64,000 nt of DNA, from contig NZ_JABKKE010000008.1 in assembly GCF_013166575.1 (NCBI RefSeq), positions 62,001 to 126,000 on the forward strand, in the 5' to 3' direction. The notes under the pieces were generated by a model. The model was not told where the DNA came from. It worked only from the letters and a program-made list of their open reading frames with translations, and made no database searches. Origin of the DNA: Xylanibacter rodentium (GTDB lineage: Bacteria; Bacteroidota; Bacteroidia; Bacteroidales; Bacteroidaceae). The position numbers were made by a program, and so were the translations under genes. Positions 28,546 through 37,518 of the stretch are shown one piece after another; within the stretch, counting starts at the first letter, position 1; every line of letters begins with the position of its first letter.

Positions 28546-30624
28546 GTGAAACTACCCGTCATTATGCCTCCCACCGTTCCAATTCCTCCCACATCTCCCA
28601 CCATTCCCACATCTTCCATCCCTCCCTTTATTCTCATAATAATGTTCCTCCTCCTTCCGATACAGATGCCGGCACAGTCCGGCAAGCCCACGGCCGCACC
28701 GTGGGAGGAACTTTTGTACGGATTGGTGAGCGATGAAGAAGACACAGACGAAGACCTGTTGGATGAATGGTACGATGTGATGAGCGGGCTGGCCGACCAT
28801 CCGCTCGACATCAACACCGCAACACGCGAAGAGCTTGAGCTCATACCGTTTCTCAATGACAGGCAGATAGAAGATATATGCGAATACATATATCGATACG
28901 ACTCAATGAAGACCACAGGCGAACTTGCCCTTATAGAGTCGCTCGACCGCCCCCGGCGACAACTCCTGGAATACATTGTCTATGCCGGAGACAACCGCAA
29001 GGAGACGTTGCCGTCGGTTGGCAATATGATGAAATACGGCCGGCACACGCTTACCGCCACAGCAAAGATACCGATGTACAAGCGCAAAGGCGACATCAAC
29101 GGCTATCTTGGCTATCCTTATAAGCACTGGCTGCGCTACGATTTCGGTTACAGAGACCGTGTGCGTCTGGGCATAGTAGCCTCGCAGGATGCCGGAGAAC
29201 CGATGTTCGCAGACAAGAACCCTGCCGGCTATGACTATTATTCCTTATACATGCAATTGCGGAAAACGGGCCGCATAGAGTCGCTCACGCTCGGACGCTA
29301 CCGCGTGGCATTCGGCATGGGACTCGTTGCCGGCACATCGTTCAACCTTGGCAAGACTGCCGTGCTCAACGGTCTCGGACGTCCGGTCAATGCCATACGT
29401 GTGCATTCGTCGCGTTCTGAAGCCGGCTATATGCAAGGAGCGGCCATCACCCTGCGTATGACGAAAAGGCTGACAGCAAGCGTCTTCGCATCATACCGCC
29501 CTCTCGATGCCACACTCAACAGAGACGGCACTGCCGCTACAATCGTATACAACGGATACCACCGCACCATAGGTGAAATGGAAAAGAAGAACAACACCCG
29601 CGCCACTACGGCCGGAGCCAACGTCCGCTATGCCGCAAACGGATTTCATGCCGGGGCCACACTGGTATACACTCATCTTAACCGTCGGCTCAGCCCCGAC
29701 ACCGAGGTACTTTACCGCCGGCACTATGCCAAGGGCAGCGACTTCGTTAACTGGAGCACAGACTATGGTTACATCCATCATCTTTTCACACTGCAAGGCG
29801 AGACTGCTGTCGACCGACATGGAGCTTTGGCCACCATCAACACTGCCTCTGTATACCCGAATGACAGACTTCGTATGACTCTGCTGCACAGGTTTTACTC
29901 ACATAAATACACATCGTTGCATGCAAACAGCTTCTGCGACGGCAATAAAGTACAAAACGAGCACGGGATATATGCCGGCATAGGATGGCACCCGTCTCCA
30001 CAAATTGAGCTTTCGGCATACACAGATCTGGCCTACTTCGCATGGCCTAAGTATCTGGTGTCGGGAAAGTCGTACTCATCGGACAATATGCTTACGGCCA
30101 CACTGTCACAAGGCGGATGGACGTTGACCGGACGATACCGTCTGCGACTGAGACAGCGTGACAACGAGGACAAAAGTGCACTGAAAAACCGTACGGAACA
30201 CCGTTTGCGACTCAGTATCGCCCGCTCACTTGAATACGGATGGGGCTGCAAGACACAACTCGACCTTGCGCAGACCTACTTCAAACGACGCGACCGTGGA
30301 CTGATGGTAACCCAATATGCCAATCGCACATTCGGACACGGGCAGATAAGCATGAATGTCTCGTATTTCAATACCACCGGATACGACAGCCGCCTATATG
30401 CCTATGACCCCGGAATGCTATACACGTTCTCCTCCCAGGCATACCAAGGCCACGGTATACACTATGCACTGATGGCGCGCATAGCTCCATGGCACAGTAT
30501 CAGACTCTCGGCCAAAGTCGCCGTTACCGACTACTTCGACCGTCCCACTATCGGCAGCAGCTATCAGACCGTCTATCGTTCATCTACAACCGATGTGGAA
30601 ATACAGGCCAGAATAAAATTATAG
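28546..30624 (+). CDS. Helix-hairpin-helix protein with predicted outer-membrane beta-barrel
   Basis: Up to 692 residues. After an acidic stretch comes a ComEA-like helix-hairpin-helix region (HPLDINTATREELELIPFLNDRQIEDI and TTGELALIESLDRPRRQLLEYIVY). About 550 residues of alternating aromatic and polar strands follow, like an outer-membrane barrel. The start is uncertain: GTG 28546 or ATG 28564 both give a proline/threonine-rich leader (PPTVPIPPTSPTIPTSS) before the hydrophobic segment FILIIMFLLLPIQMPAQS. The HHH suggests a nucleic-acid or protein contact, but the role is unknown. Confidence 0.82.
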   Translation: MKLPVIMPPTVPIPPTSPTIPTSSIPPFILIIMFLLLPIQMPAQSGKPTAAPWEELLYGLVSDEEDTDEDLLDEWYDVMSGLADHPLDINTATREELELIPFLNDRQIEDICEYIYRYDSMKTTGELALIESLDRPRRQLLEYIVYAGDNRKETLPSVGNMMKYGRHTLTATAKIPMYKRKGDINGYLGYPYKHWLRYDFGYRDRVRLGIVASQDAGEPMFADKNPAGYDYYSLYMQLRKTGRIESLTLGRYRVAFGMGLVAGTSFNLGKTAVLNGLGRPVNAIRVHSSRSEAGYMQGAAITLRMTKRLTASVFASYRPLDATLNRDGTAATIVYNGYHRTIGEMEKKNNTRATTAGANVRYAANGFHAGATLVYTHLNRRLSPDTEVLYRRHYAKGSDFVNWSTDYGYIHHLFTLQGETAVDRHGALATINTASVYPNDRLRMTLLHRFYSHKYTSLHANSFCDGNKVQNEHGIYAGIGWHPSPQIELSAYTDLAYFAWPKYLVSGKSYSSDNMLTATLSQGGWTLTGRYRLRLRQRDNEDKSALKNRTEHRLRLSIARSLEYGWGCKTQLDLAQTYFKRRDRGLMVTQYANRTFGHGQISMNVSYFNTTGYDSRLYAYDPGMLYTFSSQAYQGHGIHYALMARIAPWHSIRLSAKVAVTDYFDRPTIGSSYQTVYRSSTTDVEIQARIKL

Positions 30625-30667
30625 GGGGGGGGGAAAAGTAAAATCGTACACTCCTGCACTTGCCACA

Positions 30668-31774
30668 CTATATACACGTCTTCAATATCTTGGAAACAAT
30701 CTGTGCCATGTCGTAATATTTGTATTCGGCAAGCCGGCCGCCGAATACGACGTTTGTCTCGCTTTCAGCCAGTTCCTTGTATCTGGCATATACCGCATTG
30801 TTAAGGTCGTTGTTTATGGGATAGAACGGTTCCATACCATCTTTCCATTCCGTGGAATACTCACGGGAGATTACAGTGTGCGGACATCGGTACACATCAT
30901 CACCGAACATCTCGAAGTGCTTGTGTTCTATCACCCGTGTATAAGGCACCTCGCGATCTGTATAATTCACCACGGCATTTCCCTGATAGTTTGGTATATC
31001 CACAATCTCTTCATCGAAACTCACCGTACGATACTCAAGCCGTCCGAAACGGAAACCGTAAAATTCGTCTATGCGCCCGGTAAACACGATTTTTTCAGCC
31101 AAAGAGTCCCAATGGGTCTTGTCGGCAAAATAGTCGGCTCCAGTAATGGTCTCCACACCCCACAGCAGTCTTTCCGTCAATCGGTTGTAGCCTCCTATAG
31201 GTACACCCTGATAACAGTCGTTGAAATAGTTGTTGTCAAATGTAAGCCTCACAGGAAGACGCCTGATGATAAACGGAGGCAACTCTGTACACGGACGTCC
31301 CCACTGTTTCTCGGTATATCCCTTTATCAGCGTTTCGTAGATATCACGTCCGATTAGCATCAACGCCTGTTCCTCCAGATTGCGCGGCTCTGTGATGCCT
31401 GCCTCACGCTTCTGCTTCTCTATCATCGCCAGAGCCTCGGCAGGCGTGGTCACACCCCACATCTGACTGAAAGTGTTCATGTTGAACGGCAGATTATAGA
31501 GTTTGCCCCTATAGTTGGCCACCGGCGAATTGGTATAAGAGTTGAATTCGACAATCGAATTGACAAAATCCCATACTTCCCTGTCGGATGTATGGAAGAT
31601 ATGGGCACCGTACTTATGCACGTTGATACCCTCTATGCTTTCACAATATAAATTACCTCCCAAGTGCTGTCTTTTGTCAATGACCAGACAGCGCTTACCC
31701 ATCTGATGGGCCTTATGAGCAAAGACGGCACCAAACAGTCCGGAACCTACAATAAGATAGTCATATTGTTTCAT
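30668..31774 (-). CDS. glf: UDP-galactopyranose mutase
   Basis: Flavoenzyme converting UDP-galactopyranose to UDP-galactofuranose for surface polysaccharides. From ATG 31774 it is 368 residues. It has the FAD motif YDYLIVGSGLFGAVFAHKA, the family's GGNLYCE and YGAHIFHTSD, and YTEKQWG. An upstream in-frame extension to 31837 would overlap the promoter and is rejected. It is divergent from a GtrB-like glycosyltransferase, consistent with envelope glycan work. Confidence 0.96.
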   Translation of the reverse strand: MKQYDYLIVGSGLFGAVFAHKAHQMGKRCLVIDKRQHLGGNLYCESIEGINVHKYGAHIFHTSDREVWDFVNSIVEFNSYTNSPVANYRGKLYNLPFNMNTFSQMWGVTTPAEALAMIEKQKREAGITEPRNLEEQALMLIGRDIYETLIKGYTEKQWGRPCTELPPFIIRRLPVRLTFDNNYFNDCYQGVPIGGYNRLTERLLWGVETITGADYFADKTHWDSLAEKIVFTGRIDEFYGFRFGRLEYRTVSFDEEIVDIPNYQGNAVVNYTDREVPYTRVIEHKHFEMFGDDVYRCPHTVISREYSTEWKDGMEPFYPINNDLNNAVYARYKELAESETNVVFGGRLAEYKYYDMAQIVSKILKTCI

Positions 31775-31783
31775 GTTCTGCTG

Positions 31784-31816
31784 CAAAGTTACGTATATTT
31801 TTTTTATTCTTACAAA
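31784..31816 (-). promoter_or_regulatory. glf promoter
   Basis: Minus strand TAACTTTG (31791-31784) and TTTG (31816-31813) with 21-base spacing, nine bases before the start codon, giving a near-leaderless transcript. Confidence 0.6.
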
Positions 31817-31875
31817 GAAACATATTATAAATAACAATATAACAGTTTTATTGCATCATGTTTTAAATTTTTATG

Positions 31876-31883
31876 TATCTTTG
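31876..31883 (+). promoter_or_regulatory. Promoter of the GtrB-like glycosyltransferase
   Basis: TATCTTTG matches TAnnTTTG exactly, with ATTGC about 22 bases upstream. The leader to 32045 would be about 155 bases, without an obvious riboswitch fold. Confidence 0.5.
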
Positions 31884-32044
31884 CGGAAAGATAGGCTGCA
31901 CCCGGCAATTCAAGCGAACTTAACAGCATCCGGATTGCGCCATCTTTGCAATAAACAAACAGCATTTCGGCAACTCAGAACAAGTTGTGTTGTGTTAGGT
32001 TTCATTATCAATACGGTTCTACGTCTGTTTTTACAGCCAATGAT

Positions 32045-33013
32045 ATGATTAGATTAGCAATAGTATCGCCCTGTTACAACGAGGAAGAGATTCTCGCCAC
32101 ATCTACAGCAAGGCTCACCCAAATGCTCGACACTCTCGCAGTCGGGCAAAAGATAAGCCCTGACAGTTTTATTTTATATGTCAACGACGGCAGCCATGAC
32201 CGTACATGGGAGATTATTGCACGTCTTCACGGTGAAAACAGATACGTAAAAGGGCTTAACCTCACACGCAACACCGGTCATCAGAACGCACTCATGGCAG
32301 GAATGATGACGGCAAAAGACATGGCGGACGCTGTGGTGACCATTGATGCCGACCTGCAGGACGACATCACAACCATACCAAAAATGATTGAAGCACACAC
32401 CAAAGGCTACGACATCATATACGGTGTGAAAGTGCATCGCGCAGCCGATCCGCTGCTGAAGCGCCTCTCAGCCACGGCTTTCTATCGGTTGCAGAAGAGG
32501 ATGGGCGTGGAGAGTATATACAATCATGCCGACTTCCGCCTGATGAGCCGCCGCGCACTCGACTTACTTGCCGAATACAAAGAACGAAACCTATATCTAC
32601 GCGGTCTGATACCAATACTCGGACTCCCATACACCACCGTGGACGACGTGATAAACGAACGCAAGGCCGGCACATCAAAATATACACTCGGCAAGATGCT
32701 CACCCTTGCTCTCGACGGGATAACCTCGTTTTCCGTAAAACCGATATACGGCATAATCTGGCTCGGAATGATATTCATCATCATCAGTCTTGCAATAGGC
32801 ATAGACGTCGCCCAGGCACTTATCACGGGAACGGCCGTGCCAGGCTGGTCGTCGCTCATACTGAGCATATGGTTCGTGGGCGGAACCGTGCTGATCTCTA
32901 TCGGATTGGTAGGGGCATATATCGGAAAGATCTACAACGAGGTGAAGGGCCGTCCGCTATACAATGTAAAGGATGTGCTCGGATTGGACGAAGAAACGGC
33001 TGACGTTCAGTGA
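32045..33013 (+). CDS. GtrB/DPM-like glycosyltransferase family 2, membrane bound
   Basis: 322 residues from ATG 32045. The GT2 domain has VSPCYNEEE, the nucleotide-binding FILYVNDGSHD and the metal-binding DADLQDD. After NERKAGTSKYTLGKM come two transmembrane helices (GIIWLGMIFIIISLAIG and LSIWFVGGTVLISIGLVGAYIG), the architecture of GtrB/ArnC enzymes that move a sugar onto undecaprenyl or dolichyl phosphate. The sugar is not readable. It is divergent from glf. Confidence 0.92.
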   Translation: MIRLAIVSPCYNEEEILATSTARLTQMLDTLAVGQKISPDSFILYVNDGSHDRTWEIIARLHGENRYVKGLNLTRNTGHQNALMAGMMTAKDMADAVVTIDADLQDDITTIPKMIEAHTKGYDIIYGVKVHRAADPLLKRLSATAFYRLQKRMGVESIYNHADFRLMSRRALDLLAEYKERNLYLRGLIPILGLPYTTVDDVINERKAGTSKYTLGKMLTLALDGITSFSVKPIYGIIWLGMIFIIISLAIGIDVAQALITGTAVPGWSSLILSIWFVGGTVLISIGLVGAYIGKIYNEVKGRPLYNVKDVLGLDEETADVQ

Positions 33014-33098
33014 CTTCAATGGCACTTGATAATATCAGGTAAATGCATTAAATCAAAGAGGACGTATCAAAATTACGGAATTGTATCAATATCATTAT

Positions 33099-33572
33099 TC
33101 AAACCACGCCCACGCCATAGCTGTGCTTCGTCTCTTCCATCACAAAAGTACTTTCTATCGAAACGACACTCTCTATTCTGCCAAGTACATTGATAAGAAA
33201 CTGCTGATATTGCTTCATGTCAAAGGAGTGTATTTTAAGCATATAGTCGAAATGTCCGGATATGTTGTAACACTCGGTCACTTCCGGTATCCTGCCGATA
33301 CGCTCCGTAAAATCGTTGGCTGTTTCGGTGTTCAGTCTGCTAAGTTTTACACAGCAGAACACGACAAATCCCCTGTTCAGCTTTCCGGCATCAAGCACTG
33401 CAATATATTTCTTTATATATCCCTCGCGTTCAAGCCTTTTCCATCGTTCGAAAGTCGGCGACGGCGACAGGTGGATCTGTGCGGCAAGTTCCTTGTTGGT
33501 AATCCTGGCGTTTTGCTGTAAGGCGTCAAGTATAAGTAGGTCGGTACGGTCAAGACGTTCTGTTTCGCTCAT
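33099..33572 (-). CDS. Lrp/AsnC family transcriptional regulator
   Basis: 157-residue regulator with an N-terminal winged HTH (LLILDALQQNARITNKELAAQIHLSPSPTFERWKRLE) and a C-terminal RAM domain that binds an amino acid (IGRIPEVTECYNISGHFDYMLKI). It is divergent from the O-acetylhomoserine sulfhydrylase gene. A 12-bp inverted repeat in the shared region is a likely operator, so it probably controls that gene and itself. Confidence 0.93.
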   Translation of the reverse strand: MSETERLDRTDLLILDALQQNARITNKELAAQIHLSPSPTFERWKRLEREGYIKKYIAVLDAGKLNRGFVVFCCVKLSRLNTETANDFTERIGRIPEVTECYNISGHFDYMLKIHSFDMKQYQQFLINVLGRIESVVSIESTFVMEETKHSYGVGVV

Positions 33573-33586
33573 ATTTGAATGATTTT

Positions 33587-33637
33587 TTCAGAATAAATAT
33601 ATGGTTCGGACATGCAAATTTAGTGATTTATTCTGAA
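33587..33637. promoter_or_regulatory. Candidate Lrp-type operator
   Basis: TTCAGAATAAAT (33587-33598) and its exact complement ATTTATTCTGAA (33626-33637) are centred 39 bp apart, just upstream of the regulator start. Lrp proteins bind spaced symmetric AT-rich sites, which fits. The assignment is inference from position. Confidence 0.55.
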
Positions 33638-33673
33638 TTTTCGCAAAGCCATTAGAATGTTTTCCCAATCAAT

Positions 33674-33681
33674 TAACTTTG
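33674..33681 (+). promoter_or_regulatory. -7 box of the sulfhydrylase gene
   Basis: TAACTTTG matches TAnnTTTG 38 bases before the start. Three codons (ATG ACG TTA TGA, 33711-33722) overlap the start codon and could form a tiny coupled leader ORF. Confidence 0.5.
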
Positions 33682-33718
33682 TACCGAAAATAAGTCTAAC
33701 AAAAAAAGTAATGACGTT

Positions 33719-35017
33719 ATGAATAAAGAGACACTGAGCAAACTGCATTTCGAGACTCTCCAACTACATGTAGGACAGGAAAATCCGGACCCGGCGACCG
33801 ATGCGCGCGCCGTACCGATATATCAGACCACATCGTATGTATTCCGCAACTCTCAACATGCCGCCGACAGGTTCGGACTGCGCGATGCCGGCAACATATA
33901 CGGCCGGCTGACCAACTCTACACAAGGCGTGCTTGAAGACCGCGTAGCCGCGCTCGAAGGCGGTGTGGCCGGACTGGCTGTTGCCAGCGGTGCGGCGGCC
34001 ATCACCTACGCTCTTCAGAATGTGGCACAGGCCGGCGACCACATCATTGCAGCAAACAATATCTACGGCGGCACATACAATCTGGTGGCTCACACGCTTG
34101 CGACACAGGGCGTGACCTACTCGATAGTGGACCCGGCCGATTTCGACGCCGTAGAGGCTGCATTCAAAGACAACACAAAAGCCATTATAATAGAAACATT
34201 CGGAAACCCGAATGCAAGCGTGACCGACATCAGGAGAATATCAGACATTGCCCACCGCCACAACACCGTTGTCATTGTCGACAACACTTTCGGCACCCCC
34301 TACCTCATCAAGCCTATAGAGCACGGTGCCGACATTGTGGTGCACTCGGCCACAAAGTTCATCGGCGGCCACGGCTCGAGTCTCGGCGGAATAATAGTGG
34401 ATGCCGGACATTTCGACTGGAAGGCCAATGCAGACAAGTATCCTTCATTGGCCAAGCCCGACCAGAGCTATCATGGAGCCGTGTTTGCCGACGTGGCGGG
34501 TACGGCAGCATTCGTCACCCGCATACGTGCCGTGTTGCTGCGCGACACGGGAGCAGCCATTTCCCCGTTCAACGCGTGGATACTGCTCCAAGGTCTGGAG
34601 ACGCTCAGCCTGCGCGTGGAACGTCACGCCTACAACACACGCCGCATTGTCGATTTCCTCGCAAAACATCCGAAAGTGGCCCGCGTCAATCATCCCCAAC
34701 TTCCGTCACATCACGACCATGCCCTGTATACAAGCCTGTTCCCCAACGGCGGCGGTTCGATATTCACATTCGAGATAAAAGGCGGTGAGAAGGAGGCATG
34801 GACATTTATCGACAATCTTGAAATTTTCTCACTGCTGGCAAATGTGGCTGATGTGAAAAGTCTCATAATCCATCCGGCCACGACTACCCACTCGCAACTC
34901 TCACCCGAAGAACTCAACGAACAGCACATCAGTCCATCGACCATCCGTCTGAGCATAGGAACCGAACATGTTGACGATCTCATCGCCGACATAAGCCATG
35001 CACTCGACAGCATCTGA
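33719..35017 (+). CDS. metY: O-acetylhomoserine (thiol)-lyase, PLP dependent
   Basis: Makes homocysteine from O-acetylhomoserine and sulfide in methionine synthesis. The 432-residue Cys/Met-metabolism PLP enzyme opens with FETLQLHVGQENPDPATDARAVPIYQTTSYVF, typical of OAH/OAS sulfhydrylases. It has the PLP lysine in HSATKFIGGHGSSLGG and the late NVADVKSLIIHPATTTHSQL. The divergent Lrp-type gene is its probable regulator. No SAM riboswitch fits in the short leader. Confidence 0.94.
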   Translation: MNKETLSKLHFETLQLHVGQENPDPATDARAVPIYQTTSYVFRNSQHAADRFGLRDAGNIYGRLTNSTQGVLEDRVAALEGGVAGLAVASGAAAITYALQNVAQAGDHIIAANNIYGGTYNLVAHTLATQGVTYSIVDPADFDAVEAAFKDNTKAIIIETFGNPNASVTDIRRISDIAHRHNTVVIVDNTFGTPYLIKPIEHGADIVVHSATKFIGGHGSSLGGIIVDAGHFDWKANADKYPSLAKPDQSYHGAVFADVAGTAAFVTRIRAVLLRDTGAAISPFNAWILLQGLETLSLRVERHAYNTRRIVDFLAKHPKVARVNHPQLPSHHDHALYTSLFPNGGGSIFTFEIKGGEKEAWTFIDNLEIFSLLANVADVKSLIIHPATTTHSQLSPEELNEQHISPSTIRLSIGTEHVDDLIADISHALDSI

Positions 35018-35097
35018 CAGAATTTCAGATTCTCTCTGTCAAAACAAGAACTTGAAAACGTAAGAAGTTTCCAAACTTGACTGCAAAGTAAACATAA

Positions 35098-35141
35098 AAG
35101 ACGCGGAAATGTCTGTTGAGAACCAGATATCTCCGCGTCTT
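35098..35141. terminator. Bidirectional terminator between metY and the fructokinase gene
   Basis: AAGACGCGGA / TCCGCGTCTT, a perfect 10-bp stem with further partial pairing inside, lies between convergent genes. Confidence 0.75.
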
Positions 35142-35170
35142 CATCATAACGAATATTTGCCACATCGGTA

Positions 35171-36049
35171 TCAACCTGTTATTTCAGCCGGCAGCACAGG
35201 CATTGCACCCTTTTGCGTACATACGTATGCTGATGTCCTTACGGCGAGCGCATGGGCTTCGGTAACGCTCTTGCCTTTAAGAACCGATGCGATAAATGCC
35301 GCCGTAAAGCTGTCGCCCGCTCCCACTGTGTCGGCCACCTCGACTGTCGGTGTAGGCTGGAACGACACGTTGCCCGGTGTGAACACATAGCTGCCGTTGA
35401 TGCCGCAGGTCAGTATGAGCATCTTCAGGTTGTATTTGCCCATCAGTATCCAGCATTTGTCCTGAAGGTCGATGCCCGGATAACCGAACATGCGGCTCAC
35501 GGTGACAAGTTCCTCATCGTTTATCTTGAGGATATTGCAACGCTTCATCGAATTGCACAGTATGTCCTTGTTGTAGAATCCCTGACGCAGGTTCACGTCG
35601 AACACGATCAGCGTACCGTCATTCTTTGGCATGGCATCGATAAAGCGGCCTATCGTCTCGCGCGACACCACGTTGCGCTGTGCGAGCGAACCGAAGCACA
35701 CGGCTTTGGTGCTCTTGGCTATGGTTTCGAGCGCGGTAGTGTAAGGGATATTGTCCCACGCCACGTTCTCCTTTATCTCATACTGAGGTATGCCCGCCTG
35801 ATCTATTTCTACCTGCACCGTTCCCGTGGGATACGGCACCTTGTCAATCTGATGGTTAAGGCCTTTCGATGTGAAGTTGCTGATTATTTCGTTGCCGAGT
35901 GCATCGTCACCGATTGCGCTCACCACACAGCTGAGCAACCCGAACTGCGATACATGATAAGCGAAATTGGCAGGTGCACCGCCTATCTTCTTCCCTTCCG
36001 GAAGAACGTCCCAAAGGGCTTCGCCCATTCCTACTACTAAGTTGTTCAT
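35171..36049 (-). CDS. Fructokinase (PfkB family carbohydrate kinase)
   Basis: 292-residue PfkB-type kinase that most likely phosphorylates fructose. It has GEALWDVLPEGKKIGGAPANFAYH at the sugar site and the C-terminal signature DTVGAGDSFTAAF with the catalytic Asp. It is the last gene of the minus-strand run GH32 - MFS - kinase and matches the fructokinase of known Bacteroides fructan loci. A foldback element separates it from the permease gene. Confidence 0.92.
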   Translation of the reverse strand: MNNLVVGMGEALWDVLPEGKKIGGAPANFAYHVSQFGLLSCVVSAIGDDALGNEIISNFTSKGLNHQIDKVPYPTGTVQVEIDQAGIPQYEIKENVAWDNIPYTTALETIAKSTKAVCFGSLAQRNVVSRETIGRFIDAMPKNDGTLIVFDVNLRQGFYNKDILCNSMKRCNILKINDEELVTVSRMFGYPGIDLQDKCWILMGKYNLKMLILTCGINGSYVFTPGNVSFQPTPTVEVADTVGAGDSFTAAFIASVLKGKSVTEAHALAVRTSAYVCTQKGAMPVLPAEITG

Positions 36050-36091
36050 TATTGTTTTTTAGTTATTTGGTTATTTTTTTCTTATGGAGAT

Positions 36092-36290
36092 TCTTTTAGG
36101 AGTTAAAGGAGTTATAGGAGTTATCGCGGGTAAAGCCCGCTCAGGAGTTAAAGACAAATGCTTTTTCTCTTGTTCTCTTGGGAGTTAAGGGGGGGGATGT
36201 ACGGTTGCAACAGGGGTAATGTCTTTAACTCCGGAGCGACCGCAGGGAGCGATAACTCCCTCTTAACTCCTTTAACTCCTATAAACTATT
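36092..36290. repeat. Nested foldback element between permease and kinase genes
   Basis: Outer arms of about 33-36 bases (36094-36128 and about 36249-36285, built on AGGAGTTAAAGGAGTTA) pair with a few gaps. An inner pair AGGAGTTAAAGAC / GTCTTTAACTCC and a small hairpin GCGGG-TAAAG-CCCGC lie inside, with a G8 run at 36189-36196. In the minus-strand transcript this would fold into one large structure between the two genes. Confidence 0.7.
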
Positions 36291-36293
36291 CTC

Positions 36294-37484
36294 CTAAGAA
36301 ATCTTCTTTATCCTCGTCGTATAGTACATCAGATAGGCCACCCCCACCGTCATTACGGCTACGGCACCCGCCTGACAGCCTATGGCGTCGGCGGCTAACC
36401 CCATGGCAAGCGGGAATACAGTAACGCCGAAGAGTCCCATTATCATAAGCCCCGACACTTCGTTCTTCTCTTTCGGTGAGTTCATAAGCGCCTGCGAGAA
36501 TATTATGGAGAATACATTCGAGTTGCCAAAACCGATCAATCCAATTCCCACGTACAGCATAGTGAGCGTGTCACACACGAAAAGAATCAACATTCCGGCA
36601 AACATCATGACGACACTGACGCCGAAGAAGAGCCGCGGTGACATCCGGCGCAGGATAAAAGCACCGAGAAAACAGCCCGCCGTACGGAAGATGAAATACA
36701 CACTCGTGGCAAAACCGGCTTCTTCAAGCGGCAACGCGAGCCGTTCCATGACAATCTTCGGTGCCGTGGTATTGGTACCCACGTCGATGCCCACATGGCA
36801 CATAATGCCGAGGAAGCACAGGAAGATGAACGAACGGCCCAGCAGACGGATACACTCGCCAACGCCCGATGCCTTGTCGGGACGCTCCTCCTCAATGGGA
36901 GTGGCTGCGAGCATGACTACCGACAGGAAACTGACGATGGCGTAGATTACGAACAGGCCTTTCCATCCCAATCCGAATGTAGGCATGGCACTCGTGGCTC
37001 CCCATGCCGCTATCAGCGGGGCGAGGAACGAGGCTATCGCCTTGACAAACTGCCCGAAGGTGAGCGTCGATGCCAGCTTGCTTTCGCTGATAAGGTTGGT
37101 CACCAACGGATTGAGCGATGTCTGCATGATGGCATTGCCTATGCCGAGCAGCGAAAACGAAAGCAGCATCACCATGTAACCGTCGCCGAAAACGGGCACA
37201 ACGAGCGACGCTGCCGTCACTACGAGACTTATCAGCACTGTGTTCTTGCGCCCTATACGGTTCATCAGCATTCCGGTGGGCACCGAGAATATGAGGAACC
37301 AGAAGAATACGAGCGACGGAAACAGGTTGGCCTGTGAATCGGTAAGAGCAAGATCCTTCTGCACGTAGTTTGATGCCGTGCCGACAAGGTCAACAAAGCC
37401 CATAGCGAAGAAACAAAGCATCACCGGCAGTATCTGCATGATAAAGTCACGGCGGGTGTTTACAAGTGACTGTGTATTACTCAT
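36294..37484 (-). CDS. Sugar permease of the major facilitator superfamily (FucP-like)
   Basis: 396-residue inner-membrane transporter with about 12 hydrophobic helices and the MFS loop motif GMLMNRIGRKNT. It resembles the FucP/glucose-galactose branch common in Bacteroidetes. Lying between the GH32 and fructokinase genes, it most likely imports fructose released in the periplasm. The substrate is inferred from context. Confidence 0.9.
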   Translation of the reverse strand: MSNTQSLVNTRRDFIMQILPVMLCFFAMGFVDLVGTASNYVQKDLALTDSQANLFPSLVFFWFLIFSVPTGMLMNRIGRKNTVLISLVVTAASLVVPVFGDGYMVMLLSFSLLGIGNAIMQTSLNPLVTNLISESKLASTLTFGQFVKAIASFLAPLIAAWGATSAMPTFGLGWKGLFVIYAIVSFLSVVMLAATPIEEERPDKASGVGECIRLLGRSFIFLCFLGIMCHVGIDVGTNTTAPKIVMERLALPLEEAGFATSVYFIFRTAGCFLGAFILRRMSPRLFFGVSVVMMFAGMLILFVCDTLTMLYVGIGLIGFGNSNVFSIIFSQALMNSPKEKNEVSGLMIMGLFGVTVFPLAMGLAADAIGCQAGAVAVMTVGVAYLMYYTTRIKKIS

Positions 37485-37518
37485 TACTATAGTTTTTTAT
37501 ATTGTTTCTTTGTTGCGT

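Noticed and set aside
33682..33718. SAM riboswitch upstream of metY
   Set aside because: The leader after the -7 box is only about 30 bases, too short for any known SAM riboswitch.
35252..36040. Long open frame on the plus strand opposite the fructokinase gene
   Set aside because: It mirrors a well-supported PfkB kinase on the other strand and has no family motifs of its own. The same holds for other long opposite-strand frames (for example 18839-20362 and 37954-39297).
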